Assembly (NCBI GenBank): GCA_900545935.1 | Contig: URAP01000016.1 | Span: 1-41,677 of the forward strand | DNA length: 41,677 bases | Origin: an uncultured Eubacteriales bacterium | Lineage (GTDB): Bacteria > Bacillota > Clostridia > Oscillospirales > CAG-272 | Direction of reading: 5' to 3' | In this document: positions 34,604-41,677 of the stretch, in pieces | Layout: the number at the start of each line of letters is the position of its first letter | Position numbering within the stretch: position 1 is the stretch's first letter | Program-made: the position numbers and the translations under genes | The notes under the pieces: generated by a model | Databases searched by the model: none | Told to the model about the DNA's origin: nothing | The model's input: only the letters and a program-made list of their open reading frames with translations

Positions 34604-34813
34604 TTACTCGTCAAGCAGCTCGTCGAGCACCGAATATGCTTCGTTTACTCCGTCGAGCGCCTCATCGAGCGCGTCGCAGACAGTCTCGGCATCCTCGCCG
34701 CCGGATGTCTCGGCGCGTTCCTCCTCGGAATCGAGCAGTACGCCGAGTCCGTCGCTTATCTTCTCGAGCTGCGCGAGTATACCGAGCAGCTCTTTCTTTG
34801 TGTAGTCAAGCAT
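34604..34813 (-). CDS. Small acidic helical protein of unknown function
   Basis: The 69-residue protein is strongly acidic, with many Glu and Asp, and looks helical: KKELLGILAQLEKISDGLGVLL, then a polar Gly/Glu linker, then VCDALDEALDGVNEAYSVLDEL. I do not recognise a family. It is likely real because AAGGAG lies 7 bases before the ATG, there is a candidate promoter at 34865-34893, and a terminator follows. It sits downstream of the aconitase-like gene on the same strand. It has no signal peptide or membrane segment. Confidence 0.75.
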   Translation of the reverse strand: MLDYTKKELLGILAQLEKISDGLGVLLDSEEERAETSGGEDAETVCDALDEALDGVNEAYSVLDELLDE

Positions 34814-34864
34814 GGTGTTCTCCTTTTTGTTGCGATACTCTGCGGCACATAGATTGGCCTTGAA

Positions 34865-34893
34865 TATATAGACTTTTCAGCCGCTCATATCAA
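34865..34893 (-). promoter_or_regulatory. Candidate SigA promoter of the small acidic gene
   Basis: On the minus strand TTGATA (34888-34893) and TATATA (34865-34870) are 17 bases apart, about 52 bases before the start codon. It suggests transcription independent of the aconitase-like gene. Confidence 0.6.
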
Positions 34894-34993
34894 TGAATCG
34901 CTTCGGGGCTTCGCCGTTTCGCAGACCGTGCCGACAATACATTATATATCGAGGTATGCGCGCCGCGTCGAATGCCGATATCGCCGTGTCGGC

Positions 34994-37201
34994 TCAGAGT
35001 CCCGCGCGATAAAAGTTGATAAGGCAGCCGCAGAGAATTATTTTCTTCTCATCATCGGTCAGCGGTGCGAGACCGAGCGTTATCTTTTTATATGCGCCGT
35101 CGGCTGAGATGACATATGCGTCGAACTCGGGCGTGCCTGCCGATACGACCTCGCGGATATTCGGGACGTACAGAACATCGCCGAGCGCGAAGGTGCTCTC
35201 GCCGTCTCCGTCATAGAGGAAGGGAAGCATGCCCCAGTTGATGAGGTTGCTGCGATAGCGCTTTGTTGCGTATTCGCGGGCGATATTGCAGTTTCCGCCG
35301 AGTACGCGCTGGCAGGAGGCTGCCTGCTCACGCGCAGAGCCGTCTCCGGGCTTTACAGCATATACCGCGCTGCCGCAGGAGAGCTTTTCGGGTGCTGTCT
35401 CACCGCGCGCGGCGGAGATGTCGGCGATAGCTCCGAGTACTTCGCCCGAGGGTGCTGCGCCGTGTGCCGCCTTTGCTCTGCCGACATATCCGGGGTCCTT
35501 ACGGGAGAGTGTGAACTCTGCAAGACCGAGAGGATTGGAGCGGTAGGACGAGGTCTCGCCTGAGGGTATAAGCTCGTCGGTGGTGGTAACGGGATCGGTA
35601 ATGACCGAGCATACGGTGGAGAGAAGTCCGTCTCCGAGCTCGGGGATCTCGGGCCAGTCGGTGATATTAGGTCCGAATACGAGCTGCTCGTTTTCATCTG
35701 CATGACCGTAGCCGTTATAGAAGCGGCTGCGATATGCGGCATCGTCGTAGGTGGGCTTATGCGTCGGCAGCTCGGTGCCGAGAGCGGAGGTAAGGCGACC
35801 GCCGTTCTTTGCCGTTGCGGCAATGCTGCGCGCATCCATAAGTGCTACATATGCGCTCTGACCCGCACCCGGCTTGCTGCCCTCGCGGTTCGGAAAGTTT
35901 CTTGTCGTATGTCGGATGCTCAGCGCGCCGTTTGACGGAACATCGCCCGCGCCGAAGCATGGTCCGCAGAATGCAGAACGAACGGTGACGCCCGAATCGA
36001 GGAGCGAGCTGATAGCGCCCTCGGCGATAAGTGCCGAGAATACGGGCTGGCTCGCGGGATATGCCGACATCGCGAAAGCACCCTGACCGATGCTGCCCCC
36101 GCCGAGAATGTCGGCAGCGGCGCAGAGGTTGTCGTACGTACCGCCCGCGCAGCCTGCGATAACGCCCTGATCTACCCACAGCGAGCCGTCATGTATCTTG
36201 GGCAGCAGCTGCTCGAGACCCGCCTCGCGGAGAACGCGCTCGGGCTCCTCTATGACCTCGCGGAGTGCATAAGCATTCGAGGGGTGAGAGGGAAGCGCTA
36301 TCATAGGCTCGATCTCTGAGAGGTTGACCTCGAGAACGCCGTCATAGCCCGCACCGTCTGCGGGAGAGAGCTTTCGGTAGTCGCCCGATCTGCCGTGAAG
36401 CTCGAGGTACGCCTTTGTCTCGTCGTCGGTAGCCCAGACGGATGACAGACAAGCGGTCTCGGTGGTCATAACGTCGATGCCGTTTCGGTATTCGATAGGC
36501 AGCGAAGCAACGCCGTCGCCGAAGAATTCCATTATCTTATTCTTTACAAAGCCGCACTCAAACACCCTGCCGATAATTGCGATTGCAACGTCCTGCGGAC
36601 CTACGCCGGGACGCGGTGCGCCGGTCATATGAACGGCTATCACCTCGGGCGCGGGAATGTCGTATGTACGGCAGAGCAGCTGCTTAACGAGCTCGGGTCC
36701 GCCCTCACCCATGGCAACGGTGCCGAGAGCGCCGTAGCGGGTATGGCTGTCCGAGCCGAGTATCATCTTTCCGCAGCCCGCAAAGCACTCGCGCATTACC
36801 GAGTGAATGACAGCCTGATGTGCGGGAACGTAGATTCCGCCGTACTTCTTTGCGGCGGAGAGACCGAAAACATGGTCGTCCTCGTTTATCGTACCGCCGA
36901 CGGCGCAGAGGCTGTTATGACAGTTTGTGAGCACGTAGGGTATCGGGAATTTCTTCAGACCGCTCGCGCGTGCCGTCTGAATGATGCCGACGTATGTAAT
37001 GTCGTGCGATGCCATCGCGTCAAAACGGATGCGCAGGTCGGTCGTGTCCTCCGTTATAGGCGACTCGTTATGCGAAGATAGGATGGAGTATGCGATGGTC
37101 TTTAAGCGGTCGGCGGGCTTGACTGCGGATGGGGTGAGCTTGCCCTCCGAGTAGATGTGTCCGCCCTCGACGAGGGTCACGCCCTTGTAGCTTGATTTCA
37201 T
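34994..37201 (-). CDS. Aconitase-superfamily hydratase (YbhJ-like)
   Basis: The 735-residue protein has the aconitase layout: GSDSHTRYGALGTVAMGEGG, GCAGGTYDN with Cys351, FCGPCFGAGD with Cys412 and Cys415, and TRNFPNREGSKPGAG. These three cysteines are placed to hold a 4Fe-4S cluster. A C-terminal swivel domain follows (GNCNIAREYATKRYRSNLI, NWGMLPF). It differs from AcnA, AcnB and LeuC and resembles the poorly characterised YbhJ group, so the substrate is unknown. The promoter is strong and a GGAAAGGAAA site precedes the ATG. No citrate-cycle or leucine gene is adjacent. Confidence 0.88.
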   Translation of the reverse strand: MKSSYKGVTLVEGGHIYSEGKLTPSAVKPADRLKTIAYSILSSHNESPITEDTTDLRIRFDAMASHDITYVGIIQTARASGLKKFPIPYVLTNCHNSLCAVGGTINEDDHVFGLSAAKKYGGIYVPAHQAVIHSVMRECFAGCGKMILGSDSHTRYGALGTVAMGEGGPELVKQLLCRTYDIPAPEVIAVHMTGAPRPGVGPQDVAIAIIGRVFECGFVKNKIMEFFGDGVASLPIEYRNGIDVMTTETACLSSVWATDDETKAYLELHGRSGDYRKLSPADGAGYDGVLEVNLSEIEPMIALPSHPSNAYALREVIEEPERVLREAGLEQLLPKIHDGSLWVDQGVIAGCAGGTYDNLCAAADILGGGSIGQGAFAMSAYPASQPVFSALIAEGAISSLLDSGVTVRSAFCGPCFGAGDVPSNGALSIRHTTRNFPNREGSKPGAGQSAYVALMDARSIAATAKNGGRLTSALGTELPTHKPTYDDAAYRSRFYNGYGHADENEQLVFGPNITDWPEIPELGDGLLSTVCSVITDPVTTTDELIPSGETSSYRSNPLGLAEFTLSRKDPGYVGRAKAAHGAAPSGEVLGAIADISAARGETAPEKLSCGSAVYAVKPGDGSAREQAASCQRVLGGNCNIAREYATKRYRSNLINWGMLPFLYDGDGESTFALGDVLYVPNIREVVSAGTPEFDAYVISADGAYKKITLGLAPLTDDEKKIILCGCLINFYRAGL

Positions 37202-37252
37202 AGGCTTTTCCTTTCCGAAACTGTTGCTTTGAAAAAAATAATCTTACCTTTA

Positions 37253-37281
37253 ATTATACCCGAGATTTTTTCTTTTGTCAA
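37253..37281 (-). promoter_or_regulatory. Sigma-70/SigA promoter of the aconitase-like gene
   Basis: On the minus strand TTGACA (37276-37281), 17 bases and TATAAT (37253-37258) form a perfect consensus. Its -35 lies 2 bases from the -35 of the divergent promoter for the dehydrogenase gene. Confidence 0.93.
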
Positions 37282-37283
37282 TA

Positions 37284-37312
37284 TTGCGGGTTCTGCGTGT
37301 TTGTGGTAAAAT
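37284..37312 (+). promoter_or_regulatory. SigA promoter of the D-2-hydroxyacid dehydrogenase gene
   Basis: TTGCGG (37284-37289), 17 bases, TAAAAT (37307-37312), a moderate match. It is back-to-back with the aconitase promoter, and the leader to the start is about 50 bases. Confidence 0.65.
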
Positions 37313-37368
37313 GATGGGCAAACGCAGACGGCGCATATAATGCAACGCTGCGGACGACGGAGGAAACA

Positions 37369-38361
37369 ATGATTAATATAGTGCTGACCGACTCGGAGTC
37401 GGTATTCGATACTGAGGTAAAGCCCGATTCGCTCGGGCTTGATGCGGGGCGCTTTGATGTGCGTGTGTACACGGCGGGAACGCAGCAGGAGCTTATCGAG
37501 CGCATGCGCGACGCGGAGATAGTTCTGTGCAACCGCGCCCGCATAGGAGCGGCGGAGATGGATGCGGCACCGCGGCTGCGGATGATAGCGGTTTTTGCGA
37601 CGGGCTACGACAAGATAGATATCGCCGCTGCGCGCGAGCGGGGCATTGCCGTGTGCAATGTTCCCGGCTACTCAACCGAGGCGGTGGCTCAGCATACCTT
37701 CGCATTGATGCTTGCACTGGTTGACAGGATAACGGAGGCGGCGAGCACACCGATCGGCGAATCGGCGCTCTCGCGTCTGCCGCTGCCGCGCTTCTGCCTC
37801 GGAGGAAGGACACTCGGTATAATAGGACTCGGCGCTATAGGACGCAGAGTTGCTCGGCTTGCCTCCGCTTTCGGTATGAGAGTGTACGCCGCGGAGCATC
37901 TCGGGACGGTCGGCGGCGCTGTTGAAGCTCTGACTCCGCCCGTCGGCACGGCTGAGATTGGCGGCGGGATAAGCAGACTGCCGCTCCCGCAGCTGCTCGC
38001 GGAGAGCGATATCGTATCGCTGCACTGTCCGCTCACCGAGCAGAGCAGACATATTATAAACGCCGATGCCGTCGAGCGTATGAAGGACGGCGCTATGCTG
38101 ATAAATACCGCGCGCGGGGCGCTTGTCGACGAGACGGCTCTCGCCGCTGCGCTGCGGTCGGGAAAGCTCGCGGGAGCTGCGGCGGATGTGACGGAGATTG
38201 AGCCAACCCCCGCCGACTGCCCGCTCCGCACCGCGCCTAACTGCATTCTGACCCCGCATGTCGCGTGGGCGTGCGGCGACGCGCGCAGGGCTCTTATGAC
38301 CGAGGTGCGGGAGAATATTGAGGCATTTTTGCGCGGCGAGCGGCGCAATCGCGTCGACTGA
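37369..38361 (+). CDS. D-2-hydroxyacid dehydrogenase (NAD-dependent)
   Basis: The 330-residue enzyme has GLGAIGRRVARLASAFGM (NAD site near 153-158), ARGALVDE with catalytic Arg249, a Glu276/Glu278 region (TEIEPTP) and His297 in TPHVAWA. NVPGYSTEAVAQHTFAL is typical of the glycerate/phosphoglycerate/hydroxyphenylpyruvate group. The substrate could be glycerate (HprA-like) or another 2-oxoacid. GGAGG lies 5 bases ahead of the ATG. It is divergent from the aconitase-like gene, which may mean shared regulation but does not prove a shared pathway. Confidence 0.9.
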   Translation: MINIVLTDSESVFDTEVKPDSLGLDAGRFDVRVYTAGTQQELIERMRDAEIVLCNRARIGAAEMDAAPRLRMIAVFATGYDKIDIAAARERGIAVCNVPGYSTEAVAQHTFALMLALVDRITEAASTPIGESALSRLPLPRFCLGGRTLGIIGLGAIGRRVARLASAFGMRVYAAEHLGTVGGAVEALTPPVGTAEIGGGISRLPLPQLLAESDIVSLHCPLTEQSRHIINADAVERMKDGAMLINTARGALVDETALAAALRSGKLAGAAADVTEIEPTPADCPLRTAPNCILTPHVAWACGDARRALMTEVRENIEAFLRGERRNRVD

Positions 38362-38610
38362 CGCTGCAGCATGATTGTGGTATGTAGGCTGCGATATCGC
38401 ATTGACCGACGAAGCCGCATATATTAGAGTATGTGAGCGGCGCAACCGCGTACATTGACAGCATTGCAGGTCTTGCCGGTGTGCTGCATTGTCAACATCC
38501 CGTGTCATCGAAGCTGCGGTCATGTGCGACATATTGACCGTGATAATGCATGCGTGATAATGCATGAATCATGCCTCTTGAAATTTTTTTGATTTTTTTG
38601 AAAAAACCTC
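38362..38610. other. Intergenic region upstream of the T-box promoter
   Basis: About 250 bases with no gene. It contains several ATTGAC/ATTGACC-like words and a 14-base tandem repeat, GTGATAATGCATGC/A, at 38540-38567. I see no good terminator for the dehydrogenase gene. Confidence 0.45.
38540..38567 (+). repeat. 14-bp direct repeat, two copies
   Basis: GTGATAATGCATGC (38540-38553) is followed at once by GTGATAATGCATGA (38554-38567). The core ATGCAT is itself a palindrome. It lies about 45 bases upstream of the trpXYZ -35 element. It could be a protein site or simple sequence drift. Confidence 0.6.
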
Positions 38611-38639
38611 TTGACAGGGCGAATTCCGCGTGCTATAAT
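38611..38639 (+). promoter_or_regulatory. Sigma-70/SigA promoter of the T-box leader
   Basis: TTGACA (38611-38616), 17 bases, TATAAT (38634-38639): a perfect consensus. Transcription should start near 38646, which gives a leader of about 360 bases before trpX. Confidence 0.95.
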
Positions 38640-38645
38640 GCGGTA

Positions 38646-38918
38646 AACCGATGAGGAAGAGGAGTAATCCGGCACAACCTGTCAGGGAGAGAGTCGCGGA
38701 CGGTGGAAGCGCGGCGGCGGGCGCAGGACGAATGGACTTCCGAGGGCAAACAGAAACGGCACAGCCTGAGTATGGGAGACGGAGTGTGGCTCTCCGTAAT
38801 CAAAGGTCTGCATATGATTGTATGCGTAAGCGGGTGCGTAAAAGCATCAAGCCGGGTGGTACCGCAGGATTGTATATTTATCCTGTCCCAGCAAGAGATT
38901 GCAGGGACGGGATTTTTT
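38646..38918 (+). ncRNA. T-box riboswitch specific for tRNA-Trp (UGG specifier)
   Basis: The leader has the T-box elements in order: a GATGAGGAAGAGGAGTAATC-type stem I base with the AGTA motif, the AGAGAGTCG...GGTGGAAGC apical loop sequence (about 38686-38712), the specifier loop GAA-UGG-ACTT with UGG at 38733-38735, and the T-box GGGTGGTACCGC (38854-38865). CAGGAT (38865-38870) and ATCCTG (38880-38885) plus GGG/CCC form the antiterminator, which excludes the terminator. Uncharged tRNA-Trp would pair with UGG and with the UGGU bulge and allow read-through. The UGG codon and the downstream transporter agree on tryptophan. Confidence 0.93.
38881..38918 (+). terminator. T-box-controlled terminator before trpX
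   Basis: TCCTGTCCC (38881-38889) pairs over 9 bp with GGGACGGGA (38904-38912), followed by six T. The left arm is shared with the antiterminator, as expected for a transcriptional T-box. Confidence 0.92.
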
Positions 38919-39006
38919 GTTTTCTGCAAGCACCGTGACGTACAATTAAAGCAAATACGAATATCGGAAGAAAAACAAAAAAGCAAACAAAGAAAGGAAC
39001 ACCACC

Positions 39007-40083
39007 ATGAAAATGAAGAGATTCTTTACCGTACTTACCGCTGCACTTGCAGCCTCCGCAACCCTTATTTCGCTCGCTTCCTGCGGAAAGACCGCGGGCG
39101 GTGACGCAGAGACGACCGCAAGCGGCAGCACGAGCGGCACAAAGAACAGCTACCGCATCGGTATCTGCAACTATGTAGACGATGCATCGCTCAACCAGAT
39201 AGCAGAGAGCCTGCAGAGCCGTCTCAAGGCGCGCGGCGCCGAGCTCGGCGTTGACTTCACCATCGACTATGACAACTGCAATGCAGACGCAAGCGTTATG
39301 GGTCAGATCATCTCGAACTTCCAGGCAGACAAGGTAGATCTTATGGTCGGTATCGCGACCCCCGTTGCAATGCAGATGCAGGCAGCGACAGAGGAGAGCG
39401 GAACCCCTGTTGTATTTGCAGCAGTCTCCGACCCCGTAAGCTGCCGGCTCGTATCCTCGCTCGAGGCTCCCGGCGCTAACATCACCGGCACCTCCGATTA
39501 CCTCGATACCCATTCGGTACTCGACCTCATCTTCGCACTCAAGCCCGATACCGCAAAGGTCGGTCTGCTCTATGACGTAGGTCAGGATTCGTCCGCTACT
39601 CCTATCGCAGAGGCTAAGCAGTATCTCGAGTCTAAGAACGTTACCGTTATTGAGCGCACCGGCACAAACGCAGAGGAAGTTACCCTTGCCGCTCAGGCAC
39701 TCGTTGCAGACGGCGTTGATGCTGTATTTACTCCTACCGACAACACGATAATGAAGTCCGAGCTCTCCATCTACACCATCTTTGAGGAGGCAGGCATCCC
39801 GCACTTCACGGGCGCGGATTCCTTCGCACTTAACGGCGCATTCCTCGGCTACGGCGTTGACTATGTAAACCTCGGCGAGAATACCGCTGATATGATAGTT
39901 TCCATCCTCGTAGACGGTAAGGACCCGGCAACCACCCCCGTTATGACCTTCGACAACGGTACCGCGACGGTAAACGAGGAGGTCTGCGCAACGCTCGGCT
40001 ATGACTTTGCAACCGTCTCAGAGACCTTCGCTCCCTTCTGCACGAAGGTCCAGGCTATCAAGACCGCAGAGAGCTTCAGCTGA
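39007..40083 (+). CDS. trpX: Tryptophan ABC transporter substrate-binding lipoprotein
   Basis: The 358-residue protein starts with a lipoprotein signal, a basic MKMKR and a hydrophobic stretch ending in LASC, with the lipid-modified Cys26. A Gly/Ser/Thr-rich linker follows, then a periplasmic-binding-like ABC_sub_bind domain (YRIGICNYVDDASLNQI, PVVFAAVSDPVSC, GTSDYLDTHSVLDL, VDAVFTPTDN, FTGADSFALNGAFLGYGVDY). This family includes TrpX. Tryptophan as ligand is inferred from the UGG T-box immediately upstream, not from binding residues. AAAGGAA precedes the ATG. trpY and trpZ follow. Confidence 0.92.
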   Translation: MKMKRFFTVLTAALAASATLISLASCGKTAGGDAETTASGSTSGTKNSYRIGICNYVDDASLNQIAESLQSRLKARGAELGVDFTIDYDNCNADASVMGQIISNFQADKVDLMVGIATPVAMQMQAATEESGTPVVFAAVSDPVSCRLVSSLEAPGANITGTSDYLDTHSVLDLIFALKPDTAKVGLLYDVGQDSSATPIAEAKQYLESKNVTVIERTGTNAEEVTLAAQALVADGVDAVFTPTDNTIMKSELSIYTIFEEAGIPHFTGADSFALNGAFLGYGVDYVNLGENTADMIVSILVDGKDPATTPVMTFDNGTATVNEEVCATLGYDFATVSETFAPFCTKVQAIKTAESFS

Positions 40084-40113
40084 TTAGGTTTTGCAAAAAG
40101 ATTATGATGTATC

Positions 40114-40154
40114 GCCCGTCGCAGTGCTGCTGAGATCGCCGCATAGCGGCGGGC
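40114..40154 (+). other. Hairpin in the trpX-trpY intergenic gap
   Basis: GCCCGTCGC (40114-40122) can pair with GCGGCGGGC (40146-40154), and a smaller CGCCGC/GCGGCG hairpin lies inside. There is no T run. Such structures often protect the abundant binding-protein transcript from 3' decay. Confidence 0.5.
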
Positions 40155-40221
40155 AAGCTGCGAATAAAGACGGCAGGGGCATTGCACCGCTGCCGCAAAC
40201 AACAAAAAACGGAGAATTATT

Positions 40222-41148
40222 ATGGATCTGTCAACCGTACTTGACCTTGTTCAGACGGCACTCGAGCTCGGACTGTGCACCTCACTTACCGTGCTTGCGC
40301 TCTTTCTCAGCTATTCGATGCTGAATGTCTGCGACCTGTCTACCGACGGCTGCTTTACTCTCGGTGCCGCAGTCGGCGCAATGGTAGCGGTTTCTGGACA
40401 CCCTTATCTTTCAATCTTCGCGGCTATGGCGGCGGGTATAATCTCGGGCTTTGTCACCGCCTTCCTTCAGACAAAGATGGGCATCGACAGTCTGCTTGCC
40501 GGCATTATCGTGAATACCGGACTTTATTCGATAAATATGGCGGTGATGGGAAACTCATCGCTCGTCAATATGAACACGACCGAGACGATATACACCGTCG
40601 TCAAGGATGCGCTCAAGGGTACGCCTCTTGCATCGTACTACAAGCTGATAGTTATCGGCGCGGCGGTGCTGCTCGTGATAGTATTTCTGTCGCTGTTTCT
40701 GCGCACACGGCTCGGTCTCGCTATACGCGCAACGGGCAATAATCCCGACATGGTCCGCTCCTCGTCGATAAATCCCGTATTTACGACTATCGTCGGTCTG
40801 TGCGTTGCAAACGCATTTACCGCGCTCTCGGGCTGCCTTATGACGCAGTCGCAGAAGTCGGTCAGCATCGATGTCGGCTCGGGCATGGTGACGGTAGCGC
40901 TCGCGTCGCTGCTTATCGGACGCGCCTTCTTCGGCCGCGGAAAGATACCGCTGCGCGCCGTAGGCGTTGTTGTCGGCTCGGTCGTTTTCCGCCTTGTCTA
41001 CACGATAGCGCTCCGCTTCAATATACCCGCTTACATGCTTAAGCTTGTATCCTCGGTCATCGTTATTATTGCAATCTCGGGACCGTATCTGCGTCGGCAG
41101 CTGCCTATCGTTATCAAACGCATCAGAGCGGGAAGAGAGGGGGCATAA
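40222..41148 (+). CDS. trpY: Tryptophan ABC transporter permease
   Basis: The 308-residue protein has eight or nine membrane segments and belongs to the branched-chain-amino-acid permease type (BPD_transp_2). CDLSTDGCFTLGAAVGAMV, LLAGIIVNTGLYSINMAVMG, RTRLGLAIRATGNNPDMVRS and SQKSVSIDVGSGMVTVALASLLIGRAFFG (in pieces) are typical of this family. GGAG lies 7 bases ahead of the ATG. The binding protein and the ATPase flank it, and all share the T-box. The trpZ start codon is 2 bases after its stop. Confidence 0.93.
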   Translation: MDLSTVLDLVQTALELGLCTSLTVLALFLSYSMLNVCDLSTDGCFTLGAAVGAMVAVSGHPYLSIFAAMAAGIISGFVTAFLQTKMGIDSLLAGIIVNTGLYSINMAVMGNSSLVNMNTTETIYTVVKDALKGTPLASYYKLIVIGAAVLLVIVFLSLFLRTRLGLAIRATGNNPDMVRSSSINPVFTTIVGLCVANAFTALSGCLMTQSQKSVSIDVGSGMVTVALASLLIGRAFFGRGKIPLRAVGVVVGSVVFRLVYTIALRFNIPAYMLKLVSSVIVIIAISGPYLRRQLPIVIKRIRAGREGA

Positions 41149-41150
41149 GG

Positions 41151-41677
41151 ATGGGAATGCTTGAAATAAAGGGCTTGCGCAAGGTTTTCGGTGCGGGCAC
41201 CGTCGATGAGCACACCGCGCTTGACGGCATCGACCTCGATATAGAACGCGGTCAGTTCGTGACCGTTATAGGCTCAAACGGAGCGGGAAAATCCACCCTC
41301 TTTAATGCCGTCTGCGGCAATTTTCCGATAGATGCGGGCAGGATAATGCTCGACGGCGAGAATATCACTCACCGCCCCGACTACAAGCGTGCGCGCGTTA
41401 TCGGCAGACTCTTTCAGGACCCGATGCGCGGCAGCGCTCCCGGAATGAGCATCGAGGAGAATCTTGCTCTTGCCGCGGGTACGGGCTCATGGCTGAGCAG
41501 CATAAAGCGCAGCGACCGTCAGCGCTTCCGTGAGATACTGCGCGAGCTCGATATGGGACTTGAGGACCGTATGACACAGCCCGTCGGTCTGCTCTCGGGC
41601 GGACAGCGTCAGGCGCTGACGCTGATGATGGCGACCGTCAACCCGCCGAAGCTGCTGCTGCTCGACGAGCACACCGC
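41151..41677 (+). CDS. trpZ: Tryptophan ABC transporter ATPase, 3' truncated by the window
   Basis: The frame runs from ATG 41151 to the window end and covers 175 residues. It has Walker A GSNGAGKST (41-49), the ABC signature LSGGQRQ and Walker B LLLLDEHTA, where the window stops. It should be about 260 residues complete. AGGGGGC lies ahead of the ATG and overlaps the end of trpY, which suggests translational coupling. An ATG at 41157 is also possible and would remove two residues. Confidence 0.93.
   Translation, partial: MGMLEIKGLRKVFGAGTVDEHTALDGIDLDIERGQFVTVIGSNGAGKSTLFNAVCGNFPIDAGRIMLDGENITHRPDYKRARVIGRLFQDPMRGSAPGMSIEENLALAAGTGSWLSSIKRSDRQRFREILRELDMGLEDRMTQPVGLLSGGQRQALTLMMATVNPPKLLLLDEHT

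Overview
The window is chromosomal DNA from a spore-forming member of the Bacillota, most likely class Clostridia. The reasons are the spoIIAA-spoIIAB-sigF operon, spoVAC/spoVAD/spoVAE, a tRNA-Trp T-box leader, the miaB-ylbF/ymcA-mutS-mutL gene order, and consistent TTGACA-N17-TATAAT promoters with AAGGAG-type ribosome binding sites. By eye the DNA is GC-rich for a clostridium, with GCG, CGC and CTC codons throughout. I cannot place it to genus. I saw no rRNA, tRNA, CRISPR array, insertion sequence, phage gene or defence system.

Layout, left to right. 1-2250: the 3' part of lepA, then hemW. 2296-3327: rplM-rpsI on the minus strand with a perfect promoter and a terminator. 3476-4726: an MFS transporter, minus strand. 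5074-8907: spoVAC, then wecB with its own vegetative promoter and terminator, then spoVAD and spoVAE, so the spoVA group is split by a sugar-nucleotide gene. 8943-12762: an acyl carrier protein, an MtlD-like dehydrogenase, a CE15-like esterase and purine nucleoside phosphorylase. 12830-13597: trmO, minus strand. 13706-15844: a DUF362/ferredoxin protein and ispE. 15990-18444: a tyrosine-phosphorylation cassette (PHP phosphatase, Wzz-like activator, BY-kinase with a Tyr/Gly-rich tail). 18575-19567: radC. 19693-23472, minus strand: spoIIAA-spoIIAB-sigF and then an AGCS-type symporter. 23709-31931: miaB, a YlbF/YmcA protein, mutS, mutL and tgt. 31988-34337: a fucU-like mutarotase and a short ComEC. 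34604-37201, minus strand: an aconitase-family hydratase and a small acidic protein. 37284-38361: a D-2-hydroxyacid dehydrogenase. 38611-41677: a T-box(Trp)-controlled ABC transporter, trpXYZ, running off the right edge.

How the genes fit together. Most of the window is core housekeeping: translation (lepA, rplM, rpsI), tRNA modification (miaB, trmO, tgt), mismatch repair (mutSL), isoprenoid synthesis (ispE), radical-SAM haem insertion (hemW) and sporulation. The clearest regulatory story is at the right edge. A sigma-70 promoter, a T-box with a UGG specifier, an antiterminator/terminator pair and an ABC importer together say that uncharged tRNA-Trp switches on tryptophan uptake. The least expected arrangements are the wecB insertion in the spoVA group, a near-palindrome just ahead of spoVAD, a capsule-type tyrosine kinase module with no capsule genes beside it, a very long MutL linker, and a ComEC without its usual C-terminal metallo-beta-lactamase domain. 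I found no clearly new biological system.
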